A program made the translations under genes and the position numbers. The notes beneath the pieces are model-generated. The model did not search any database and had not been told where the DNA came from. It was given only the letters and a program-made list of their open reading frames with translations. This document shows, piece by piece, positions 6,366 to 12,275 of a DNA stretch of 13,129 bases. Source of the stretch: an uncultured Neisseria sp. (GTDB taxonomy: Bacteria > Pseudomonadota > Gammaproteobacteria > Burkholderiales > Neisseriaceae); the NCBI GenBank assembly GCA_947097615.1, contig CAMURX010000025.1, forward strand, positions 1-13,129, read 5' to 3'. The number at the start of each line of letters is the position of its first letter. Position 1 is the stretch's first letter.

Positions 6366-7442
6366 TCAGATTAAAGCCTGCCGTTTCAACTCGTTTTTCA
6401 GATAGGCGTAGTAAACCGGGGCGACGACGATGCCGCCGACGCCGAAGATGCGCTCGAACACGACCATCGCCACCAAAAGTTCCCACGCGCTCGATTCGAT
6501 TTCCGAGCCGATGATTTTGGCGTTCAAAAAATATTCGAGCTTGTGGATCACGACGAGAAACACCAGTGAGGCGGCGGCGACGTAAAGCGAGGTACCCAGG
6601 CTCAGGATGATGATCACGGTGTTGGAAATCAGGTTGCCCGCCACGGGAATGAGGCCGACGACAAAGGCGATCACCAGCACGGTGAAACGGAAGGGCAGAT
6701 CCACGCCGAAAAGCGGCAGGATGAGATAGAGGTAAACCGCAGTCAGCAGCGTGTCCACCAGCGAGATTTTCGCCTGAGCGATAAACACGCGCTCGAAGCT
6801 GGTTTCGAAATTGCGTATCCGCTGCACGAGTTCGGCCTTAAAAATCGGCATTTTACGGCGGCTGCGGCGCATGTTGAGGCGGTGGAAACTGAGCATCGCG
6901 CCGATGATGATGCCGATCAGGATGTAGACGAAGGATGTGATGCTGTTTTTGCTGATGCGCGTGAGCGCGGCGCTGTATTCGTTAATCAGGCGGATGCCCT
7001 GCGCTTTGATTTCGGCAATATTGTTCGGCAGCATATTCAAGAGGGCGGCGGGCAGCTCTTTGCTGTTTTTCGTGTCTTCCAAAATCGCCGCCAGCTTGCC
7101 CAGCATCACCGTGATGTGGCCGCCGTGTATCAGGTGGTACACGCCCAGCGACAGCAGGAAAATCATCAGGCAGACCATGCCGATGGCGAGGGTGGCGGAA
7201 ATCAGGTTTATGTTGTGCGCGGTGAGCACTTTGTGCAGGAAATGGCCGCGCGAGAGCAGGCGGCGGCGCAGCCACAGCAGAAGGCCGTTGGTTTTGGCGA
7301 TAAAGACGTAGGTGAGCAGCACCGCCAGCAAAAGCGGTAGGAAATGGAAATAAAGCACCGCCCAAAGCGCCAGCCCCATCAGGATATAAGAGGCGTTGCG
7401 CAACTTGGCGGCGGAGGGCGGGGGGAAAAGCGGAGTCTGCAT
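6366..7442 (-). CDS. AI-2E family transporter-like membrane protein
   Basis: A 358-residue polytopic inner-membrane protein with about eight hydrophobic helices. Two N-terminal helices and a third (NLISATLAIGMVCLMIFLLS) precede a soluble region (about residues 105-175). The C-terminal half carries the family signature around VVGLIPVAGNLISNTVIIILS and ends GGIVVAPVYYAYLKNEL. The family was named for autoinducer-2 export, but members also include other transporters and Na+/H+ antiporters, so the substrate is unknown. I start at the ATG at 7442. A GTG at 7484 would only add residues encoded by a DUS. No clear Shine-Dalgarno is visible. It lies downstream of dut on the same strand with no terminator between, so it is probably cotranscribed. 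Confidence 0.85.
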   Translation of the reverse strand: MQTPLFPPPSAAKLRNASYILMGLALWAVLYFHFLPLLLAVLLTYVFIAKTNGLLLWLRRRLLSRGHFLHKVLTAHNINLISATLAIGMVCLMIFLLSLGVYHLIHGGHITVMLGKLAAILEDTKNSKELPAALLNMLPNNIAEIKAQGIRLINEYSAALTRISKNSITSFVYILIGIIIGAMLSFHRLNMRRSRRKMPIFKAELVQRIRNFETSFERVFIAQAKISLVDTLLTAVYLYLILPLFGVDLPFRFTVLVIAFVVGLIPVAGNLISNTVIIILSLGTSLYVAAASLVFLVVIHKLEYFLNAKIIGSEIESSAWELLVAMVVFERIFGVGGIVVAPVYYAYLKNELKRQALI

Positions 7443-7467
7443 GATATGAGTGTGGTGTTGGGGGAAA

Positions 7468-7498
7468 AGGCCGTCTGAAAGCACAGAGGCCGTCTGAA
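7468..7498 (+). repeat. Two tandem DUS in the same orientation
   Basis: Perfect AGGCCGTCTGAA at 7468-7479 and 7487-7498, 19 bases apart start to start, in the 59-base gap between dut and the AI-2E gene. Because both face the same way they cannot pair with each other into a terminator hairpin. Confidence 0.9.
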
Positions 7499-7501
7499 AA
7501 A

Positions 7502-7954
7502 TCAGGCTTTGCCCGTGCTGCCGAAACCGCCCTCGCCGCGTTCGCTGGCGGCAAATTCGTCCACCACCTTAAACGCCGCCTGCACCACCGGCACGATCAC
7601 CATCTGCGCGATGCGCTCCATCGGTTCGACAACAAACGCCGCGCCGCTGCGGTTCCACAGCGACACTTTCAATTCGCCCTGGTAGTCCGAATCGATGAGG
7701 CCGACCAGATTGCCCAGCACGATGCCGTGTTTGTGACCCAAACCTGAGCGCGGCAGGATCACGGCGGCGTAGGCGGGGTTGGCAAGATGGACGGCGATGC
7801 CGGTGGGGATCAGCACGGTTTCGCCGGGGGCGACGGTGAGCGGCGCATCGATGCAGGCGCGCAAATCCAAACCGGCCGAGCCGGGCGTGGCATAGGCAGG
7901 TAGGGCGTCCGCCATGTTCGGGTTGAGGATTTTCAGTTCGACTTCGGTCTGCAT
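7502..7954 (-). CDS. dut: Deoxyuridine 5'-triphosphate nucleotidohydrolase (dUTPase)
   Basis: A 150-residue cytoplasmic enzyme, usually a trimer, that hydrolyses dUTP to dUMP and pyrophosphate. This supplies dTMP synthesis and keeps uracil out of DNA. All five dUTPase motifs are present: AGLDLRA (27-33), PRSGLG (68-73), [11 protein letters not shown] (85-95, with the catalytic Asp), RIAQMV (114-119) and the C-terminal [10 protein letters not shown] (139-148). I start at the ATG at 7954, where AGGAAA lies about nine bases upstream and the family N-terminus begins. A longer frame to 8011 would run across the promoter. It is the first gene of a minus-strand unit with the AI-2E-family gene. Confidence 0.96.
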   Translation of the reverse strand: MQTEVELKILNPNMADALPAYATPGSAGLDLRACIDAPLTVAPGETVLIPTGIAVHLANPAYAAVILPRSGLGHKHGIVLGNLVGLIDSDYQGELKVSLWNRSGAAFVVEPMERIAQMVIVPVVQAAFKVVDEFAASERGEGGFGSTGKA

Positions 7955-7984
7955 GATGATGTTTCCTAAAAACAAAGGACGCGG

Positions 7985-8013
7985 ATTATACGGAGCGGCC
8001 GCCGTTTCCACAA
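7985..8013 (-). promoter_or_regulatory. Sigma-70 promoter of dut
   Basis: On the minus strand: TTGTGG (8013-8008), a 17-base spacer, and a perfect TATAAT (7990-7985). Transcription should start near 7978, giving a leader of about 24 bases that contains the AGGAAA ribosome-binding site. Confidence 0.7.
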
Positions 8014-8033
8014 ACGGCGCGACAAAGGCGTAA

Positions 8034-8065
8034 AGACCGTCTGAAACAGGATATTCAGACAGCCT
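8034..8065. repeat. Degenerate inverted DUS pair
   Basis: AGACCGTCTGAA (8034-8045) and TTCAGACAGCCT (8054-8065) each differ from the DUS by one base, at different positions. The stem would carry two A-C mismatches around an eight-base loop. It lies upstream of both divergent promoters, so terminating a gene is not its obvious job. Confidence 0.75.
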
Positions 8066-8095
8066 TTGCCCGTTTACCGCCGTTTTCCAGTAAAA

Positions 8096-8112
8096 TGTAA
8101 AGAAAATTTACA
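8096..8112. promoter_or_regulatory. Perfect palindrome TGTAAA-N5-TTTACA, possible operator
   Basis: TGTAAA (8096-8101), GAAAA, TTTACA (8107-8112): six-base arms with perfect dyad symmetry at the left end of the AT-rich region. The 17-base length suits a dimeric helix-turn-helix repressor. It does not match the FNR (TTGAT-N4-ATCAA) or CRP consensus. No regulator gene is encoded nearby, so the binding protein is unknown. Confidence 0.4.
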
Positions 8113-8329
8113 CATGACGATTCTTCATTAAAAAAACGCCTACACGTTAAATCATTCATAAACAGATTTTTTCATACTTTAAAACACCGACATTTCTACC
8201 ATTCAAACTTGCTATACCATAACAAATTTAACCGTTTCAATGGTTTGGCAAAAATCCATTGCTTGACCTTCCGCCGCCGCACCGTCAATACTCGCCCTTC
8301 CTTTCCAACCGACCGCAAGGAGAAGAAAC

Positions 8330-9367
8330 ATGAAAATGAAAGCAGCAGTTGTCACCCAAAACAGCAACGGCAACGTAGACATCGTCGAAAAGGAAATCCG
8401 CGCACTGGAATACGGCGAAGCGCTGGTGGAAGTGGAATTTTGCGGCGTGTGCCACACCGACCTGCACGTTGCCGCCGGCGACTACGGCGAAAAGCCCGGC
8501 CGCGTGCTCGGCCATGAGGGCATCGGCATCGTGAAGGAAGTGGCGCCGGGCGTTACCAAGCTCAAAGCGGGCGACCGCGTCAGCATCGCCTGGCTCTTCA
8601 AAAGCTGCGGCTCGTGCGAATACTGCGTCTCCGGCCGCGAAACCCTGTGCCGCACCGTTTTGAACGCGGGCTACACCGCCGACGGCGCAATGGCGACGCA
8701 CTGCATCGTCGACGCCGATTACGCGGTAAAAGTGCCCGACGGCCTCGATCCCGCACAGGCCAGCAGCATCACCTGTGCCGGTGTCACCACCTACAAAGCC
8801 ACCAAAGTCTCCGGCGTGCGCCCCGGCCAGTGGATCGCCATGTACGGCGCGGGCGGCTTGGGCAATCTGGCCGTGCAGTATGCGAAAAAAGTGTTCGGCG
8901 CACACGTTATCGCCGTCGATGTCAACGACGACAAACTGGCGCTCGCCAAAGAAGTCGGCGCTGATCTCACCGTCAACGCCGCCAAGGAAGACGCGGCCAA
9001 AGTCATACAGGAAAAAACCGGCGGCGCCCATGCGGCAGTCGTTACCGCCGTGTCCCGCGCCGCCTTCAATTCCGCCGTGGACGCCGTGCGCGCGGGCGGG
9101 CGCGTCGTCGCCGTCGGCCTGCCGCCGGAAACCATGGATCTGTCGATTCCGCGCATGGTGCTCGACGGCATTGAAGTAGTCGGCTCGCTGGTGGGCACGC
9201 GCGAAGATTTGGCCGAAGCCTTCCGCTTCGGCGCGGAAGGGCTGGTCGTTCCCGTGGTGCAAACCCGTCGTTTGGACGAAACCAACGATATCTTCCAAGA
9301 AATGCGCGACGGCAAAATCCAAGGCCGCATGGTGATTGACATGAAAAGCTGCGGCTGCACCGCATAA
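8330..9367 (+). CDS. adhP: Zinc-dependent alcohol dehydrogenase, AdhP type
   Basis: A 345-residue medium-chain, zinc- and NAD-dependent dehydrogenase that interconverts ethanol-type alcohols and aldehydes in the cytoplasm. Catalytic zinc ligands are Cys38 (in CGVCHTDLH), His62 (GHEG) and Cys149. Structural zinc is held by Cys93, Cys96, Cys99 and Cys107 ([15 protein letters not shown]). The Rossmann loop is GAGGLGN (173-179), followed by VIAVDVND, whose Asp favours NAD over NADP. Length and motifs match the E. coli AdhP/yeast ADH group. I start at the ATG at 8330 because AAGGAG lies seven bases upstream; an ATG two codons later is less well placed. The gene is monocistronic with a long AT-rich upstream region and a DUS terminator. 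The physiological substrate is not fixed by sequence. Confidence 0.93.
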   Translation: MKMKAAVVTQNSNGNVDIVEKEIRALEYGEALVEVEFCGVCHTDLHVAAGDYGEKPGRVLGHEGIGIVKEVAPGVTKLKAGDRVSIAWLFKSCGSCEYCVSGRETLCRTVLNAGYTADGAMATHCIVDADYAVKVPDGLDPAQASSITCAGVTTYKATKVSGVRPGQWIAMYGAGGLGNLAVQYAKKVFGAHVIAVDVNDDKLALAKEVGADLTVNAAKEDAAKVIQEKTGGAHAAVVTAVSRAAFNSAVDAVRAGGRVVAVGLPPETMDLSIPRMVLDGIEVVGSLVGTREDLAEAFRFGAEGLVVPVVQTRRLDETNDIFQEMRDGKIQGRMVIDMKSCGCTA

Positions 9368-9386
9368 AGCGTAAAGCACAGCTCAG

Positions 9387-9427
9387 AGGCCGTCTGAAAA
9401 CCCGCCGCATGGCTTTTCAGACGGCCT
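9387..9427 (+). terminator. adhP terminator from inverted DUS
   Basis: AGGCCGTCTGAAAA (9387-9400) pairs exactly with TTTTCAGACGGCCT (9414-9427) across a 13-base loop, followed by TTCTTTA. Both arms are perfect DUS. It lies 19 bases after the adhP stop and upstream of argC. Confidence 0.8.
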
Positions 9428-9490
9428 TTCTTTATGTAAAGAAGACGATTACACTTACGTCCCGATTGTCTACATTTGAAGGAGCATACC

Positions 9491-10555
9491 GTGGTACAGC
9501 AAACAAACAGGGAAAAAATCAAAGTCGGCATCGTCGGCGCAACGGGCTACACCGGCGTCGAGCTGCTGCGCCTGCTGGCTGCACACCCTTGCGCCGAGGT
9601 GGCGGCGGTCACCAGCCGCAGCGAGGCGGGCGTCGGGCTGGCCGACTATTTCCCCAACCTGCGCGGCGTGTACGACGGCCTGAGCTTTGCCGCGCCCGAA
9701 GACGCGCCGCTGTCCGAGTGCGACGCAGTGTTTTTCGCCACCCCCAACGGCGTGGCGATGAAAGAAGCGCCCGCCCTGCTCGAAAACGGCGTGCGCGTGA
9801 TCGACCTGTCGGCCGACTTCCGCCTGAAAGACCTGGCCGAATGGGAAAAATGGTACGGCATGAAACACCAAAGCCCCGCTTGGGTAGCGCAGGCCGTGTA
9901 CGGGCTGACCGAACTCAATCGCGATGCCGTCGCCACAGCACGCTTGGTCGCCAACCCCGGCTGCTATCCCACCTGCGTGTCGCTGGCACTCCTTCCCCTG
10001 TTGCAGGCGGGCGCGCTGCGCGAGGGCATGCCGCTGATTGCCGACTGCAAATCGGGCGTGTCGGGCGCGGGGCGTAAAGCGGCCGTGGGCACGCTCTTTT
10101 GCGAGGCGGGCGACAATTTCAAAGCCTACGGCGTGGCCGGACACCGCCACCTGCCCGAAATCCGCCAAACCCTGTCCGCCCTGCAAAGCGGCGTGGCCGA
10201 AGGCTTGGTGTTCGTGCCGCACCTCACGCCGATGATACGCGGCATGCACGCCACGCTTTACGTCCACCTGAAAGACGGCGCCGACCCGCAAACGCTGCTG
10301 GAAAACGCCTACCGCAACAGCCCCTTTGCCGACGTGATGCCCGTAGGCAGCACGCCCGAAACCCGCAGCGTGCGCGGCGCCAACGTCTGCCGCATCGCCG
10401 CGCAGAAAGCGCCCGACGGCGGCGATTTATGGATACTGATGAGCGTGCAGGACAACCTCGTCAAAGGCGCGGCCGGGCAGGCGGTGCAGAATATGAACGT
10501 GATGTTCGGTTTGGCCGAAGACACCAGCCTGCCGAAAACGGCGCTGCTGCCGTAA
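9491..10555 (+). CDS. argC: N-acetyl-gamma-glutamyl-phosphate reductase
   Basis: A 354-residue cytoplasmic enzyme of arginine synthesis. It reduces N-acetylglutamyl-phosphate with NADPH to the semialdehyde. It shows the nucleotide-binding GATGYTG (16-22), the [10 protein letters not shown] segment, [10 protein letters not shown], the catalytic Cys158 in [26 protein letters not shown] (about 217-224), the late motif [12 protein letters not shown] and [13 protein letters not shown] near the end. I choose the GTG at 9491: AAGGAG lies six bases upstream, and the TTG at 9476 would place the ribosome site inside the gene. This gives a short N-terminal extension (MVQQTNREK) before the conserved core. 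The gene stands alone here, with its terminator at 10618-10662. I see no clear ArgR box. Confidence 0.95.
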   Translation: MVQQTNREKIKVGIVGATGYTGVELLRLLAAHPCAEVAAVTSRSEAGVGLADYFPNLRGVYDGLSFAAPEDAPLSECDAVFFATPNGVAMKEAPALLENGVRVIDLSADFRLKDLAEWEKWYGMKHQSPAWVAQAVYGLTELNRDAVATARLVANPGCYPTCVSLALLPLLQAGALREGMPLIADCKSGVSGAGRKAAVGTLFCEAGDNFKAYGVAGHRHLPEIRQTLSALQSGVAEGLVFVPHLTPMIRGMHATLYVHLKDGADPQTLLENAYRNSPFADVMPVGSTPETRSVRGANVCRIAAQKAPDGGDLWILMSVQDNLVKGAAGQAVQNMNVMFGLAEDTSLPKTALLP

Positions 10556-10617
10556 TCGGGTTTGAGGCCGTCTGAAAACGGAATCCGACGGATTTTTAAC
10601 AAAGCGGCAGGCAGCAT

Positions 10618-10662
10618 AAAGGCCGTCTGAAACCCCGAAACAGGTTTCAGACGGCCTTTTTT
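10618..10662 (+). terminator. argC terminator
   Basis: AAAGGCCGTCTGAAACC (10618-10634) and GGTTTCAGACGGCCTTT (10643-10659) are perfect 17-base arms with an eight-base loop, and the Ts continue to 10662. Both arms contain a full DUS. It begins 63 bases past the argC stop and has near-ideal Rho-independent form. Confidence 0.88.
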
Positions 10663-10768
10663 GTCCGCACAGACAGGTTTCAGACGGCCTCCCGTTTTTT
10701 CAGACGGCCTAACGCGGGTTTCCGAAAACCAAGTTCCGCTAAGTCGAAACGGCAGCGGCAGGCCATGC

Positions 10769-10813
10769 AAAGGCCGTCTGAAAATCCCGGTTTCGGGTTT
10801 TCAGACGGCCTTT
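10769..10813. terminator. DUS hairpin downstream of the zf-CHCC gene
   Basis: AAAGGCCGTCTGAAAA (10769-10784) and TTTTCAGACGGCCTTT (10798-10813) pair exactly, and the loop can extend the stem through CCCG and CGGG around one bulged T. It lies 29 bases past the minus-strand stop at 10842, so it probably terminates that gene and backs up argC termination. Confidence 0.75.
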
Positions 10814-10841
10814 CTGTCCGCACGGACGGTTTCAGACGGCC

Positions 10842-11039
10842 TTATGAATGATGGTGGCCGATTTCGCCGTCGAGTTTGTAAATCGTGCCGCAGTAGGGGC
10901 ATTCGATTTCGGAGTTGGATTGGATGGCGAGGAAGACGCGCGGGTGGCCGTTCCAGGTTTCGTGGCGCGGGCCGCTGCAATGCAGCGGCAGCTCGTGCGG
11001 TTTGATAACGACGGTGTCGTAGTGGGGCGTGGTGTTCAT
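10842..11039 (-). CDS. Small zf-CHCC zinc-finger domain protein
   Basis: A 65-residue protein consisting almost entirely of a zf-CHCC domain. Likely zinc ligands are Cys21, His32 (in NGHPRVFL), Cys47 and Cys50 (ECPYCGTIYKL). The same fold occurs in the NDUFS6 subunit of mitochondrial complex I, but the role of the small bacterial versions is not established. The ATG at 11039 has AAGGA seven bases upstream. The frame continues upstream to 11456, but that part is antisense to queA and not credible. The TAA stop shares its last A with the first base of a DUS. It is divergent from queA across 138 bases. Confidence 0.88.
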   Translation of the reverse strand: MNTTPHYDTVVIKPHELPLHCSGPRHETWNGHPRVFLAIQSNSEIECPYCGTIYKLDGEIGHHHS

Positions 11040-11144
11040 GGCATATCCTTTTTTCGGCGTTTTGTCGGCAATGTGTTCAGACGGCCGCCATTTTACGGCA
11101 TCGCCGCGCGATAACAAAGCGGGCGGCGGCTGCCGCTTTGGCGA

Positions 11145-11172
11145 TATAATCGCGCCTTTTTTCAGACGGCCT
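11145..11172 (+). promoter_or_regulatory. queA -10 box and DUS-made leader
   Basis: A perfect TATAAT (11145-11150) lies 27 bases before the queA ATG, with no recognisable -35 at normal spacing. Transcription from it would start near 11157, so the leader would be mostly the reverse DUS at 11161-11172 plus CCACC. No purine-rich Shine-Dalgarno is present in that leader. The same 138-base gap holds an 11-of-12 DUS at 11077-11088. Confidence 0.5.
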
Positions 11173-11177
11173 CCACC

Positions 11178-12218
11178 ATGCAGCTTTCCGACTTCGATTT
11201 CGACCTGCCCGAACACCTGATTGCCCAGCAGCCGCCTGCCGAGCGCGGCGCCAGCCGCCTGCTGGCGGCTTTGCCCGGTGAGCCTTTGCGCGACGAGACC
11301 TTCGCCTTTCTGCCGCAGCTGGTGTCGGCGGGCGACGTGCTGGTGTTCAACAATACCAAAGTGATGAAGGCGCGGCTGTTCGGGCAGAAGGAGAGCGGCG
11401 GGCGCATCGAGGCGCTGATCGAGCGCGTGCTCGACGGACACACGGCGCTGGCGCATATCCGCGCGTCAAAATCGCCCAAGGCGGGCACGCGGCTGCTGTT
11501 TGACGGCGGCCTGACGGCGCAAATGGTCGAACGCGCGGGCGAATTGTTTGTGCTGCGCTTTGACGGGGAAGAGAGCGTGTACGCGCTGCTCGAACGCCAC
11601 GGCAAACTGCCGCTGCCGCCCTATATTGAGCGTGCTGCCGACGCAGCCGACGACGCGCGTTACCAAACCGTCTACGCCAAGCATCAGGGCGCGGTGGCCG
11701 CGCCGACGGCGGGTCTGCATTTCACCGACGCGCTGCTGGCCGCGCTGAAAGACAAGGGCGCGGAGCTGGCGGAGGTGACGCTGCACGTCGGCGCGGGCAC
11801 GTTCCAACCGGTGCGTGTCGAAAACATTGCCGATCACAAGATGCACAGCGAGTGGTACGAAGTGCCGCAGGCAACGGCCGACGCGGTGGCTGCGGCCAAG
11901 GCGCGCGGCGCGAAAGTGTGGGCGGTGGGCACGACCTCGATGCGCGCGCTGGAATCGGCGGCGCGGGAAATAGGCCGTCTGAAAGCCGGATGCGGCGACA
12001 CCGACATTTTCATCACACCGGGCTACCGCTTCCGCGTCGCCGACCGTCTGATTACCAATTTCCACCTACCCAAATCGACGCTGCTGATGCTGGTGAGCGC
12101 CTTTGCAGGCACGGAAGAAATCCGCCGCATCTACCGCCACGCCATTGAACGGGAATACCGTTTTTTCAGCTACGGCGACGCGATGGTGTTGGGTTTGCAA
12201 GAACATGAGGCCGTCTGA
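11178..12218 (+). CDS. queA: S-adenosylmethionine:tRNA ribosyltransferase-isomerase
   Basis: A 346-residue cytoplasmic enzyme of queuosine synthesis. It transfers and isomerises the ribosyl part of SAM onto preQ1 in tRNA to give epoxyqueuosine. Family marks in order are [13 protein letters not shown] (57-69), KLPLPPYI (143-150), PTAGLHFT (176-183), [11 protein letters not shown] (202-212), [16 protein letters not shown] (294-309) and [19 protein letters not shown] (318-336). Length is normal. The ATG at 11178 has no Shine-Dalgarno because a DUS fills the leader. The gene's last residues (E-A-V) and stop come from a second DUS (12208-12219), and a third lies inside the gene (11972-11983, encoding part of IGRLKA). 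Confidence 0.96.
   Translation: MQLSDFDFDLPEHLIAQQPPAERGASRLLAALPGEPLRDETFAFLPQLVSAGDVLVFNNTKVMKARLFGQKESGGRIEALIERVLDGHTALAHIRASKSPKAGTRLLFDGGLTAQMVERAGELFVLRFDGEESVYALLERHGKLPLPPYIERAADAADDARYQTVYAKHQGAVAAPTAGLHFTDALLAALKDKGAELAEVTLHVGAGTFQPVRVENIADHKMHSEWYEVPQATADAVAAAKARGAKVWAVGTTSMRALESAAREIGRLKAGCGDTDIFITPGYRFRVADRLITNFHLPKSTLLMLVSAFAGTEEIRRIYRHAIEREYRFFSYGDAMVLGLQEHEAV
11972..11983 (+). repeat. DUS inside queA
   Basis: A perfect AGGCCGTCTGAA read within I-G-R-L-K-A (residues 265-270). It is unpaired and lies in a weakly conserved part of the protein. Confidence 0.9.
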
Positions 12219-12257
12219 AAACCCCCAAACACCGGTTTCAGGCTTTCAGACGGCCTC
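12207..12257 (+). terminator. DUS hairpin overlapping the queA stop
   Basis: GAGGCCGTCTGAAA (12207-12220) pairs with TTTCAGACGGCCTC (12244-12257) across a 23-base loop. The left arm contains the queA stop (12216-12218). No T-run follows and the loop is long, so termination may be partial and the next gene may be read through. An alternative inner pairing (AAAACC with GGTTT) is possible. Confidence 0.5.
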
Positions 12258-12275
12258 CCACCTCGGAACAATGCC

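Larger units (their letters stand above)
7955..8329. other. Long AT-rich divergent region between dut and adhP
   Basis: 375 bases without a gene. It holds the dut promoter, a degenerate DUS hairpin (8034-8065), a perfect palindrome (8096-8112) and a clearly AT-rich stretch (about 8090-8260) that contrasts with the GC-rich genes. For adhP, candidate promoters are TTGACC (8263-8268) with an 18-base spacer to AATACT (8287-8292), and an extended -10 TGCTATACC (8210-8218) with no good -35. AAGGAG lies seven bases before the adhP start. The size and composition suggest regulated expression of adhP. Confidence 0.5.
10565..10842. repeat. Cluster of eight perfect DUS
   Basis: Perfect copies at 10565-10576, 10620-10631 and 10771-10782 (forward) and at 10646-10657, 10679-10690, 10699-10710, 10800-10811 and 10831-10842 (reverse). 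They occupy the gap between argC and the convergent zf-CHCC gene. Two parts look like copies of one module: a DUS hairpin, then TGTCCGCAC, a few bases, and GGTTTCAGACGGCCT (10662-10690 and 10815-10842). The stretch at 10711-10768 has no recognisable feature. Confidence 0.9.

Noticed and set aside
7443..7484. GTG start at 7484 for the AI-2E gene
   Set aside because: The added residues L-S-D-G-L-F are a translated DUS followed by a low-complexity stretch, and the family N-terminus fits the ATG at 7442.
8285..9379. Long minus-strand open frame (364 codons) opposite adhP
   Set aside because: It mirrors adhP codon by codon, is rich in H/A/G/V low-complexity text, and has no recognisable domain. 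adhP has all its zinc and NAD motifs. Typical antisense shadow in GC-rich DNA.
10565..10842. CRISPR array
   Set aside because: The repeated unit is the 12-base DUS in both orientations at irregular spacing, without uniform spacers and without cas genes.
10661..11005. Plus-strand open frame of 114 codons across the DUS cluster
   Set aside because: Its translation consists of repeated DUS readings (F-S-D-G-L, G-F-Q-T-A-F, K-G-R-L-K) and then runs antisense to the zf-CHCC gene.
11040..11177. preQ1 riboswitch upstream of queA
   Set aside because: The segment between the TATAAT and the ATG is too short and is occupied by a DUS. No preQ1 aptamer-like hairpin with an A-rich tail is visible.
11040..11456. 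N-terminal extension of the zf-CHCC frame up to 11456
   Set aside because: The extension is antisense to queA and crosses its promoter. A good Shine-Dalgarno and the family length place the start at 11039.
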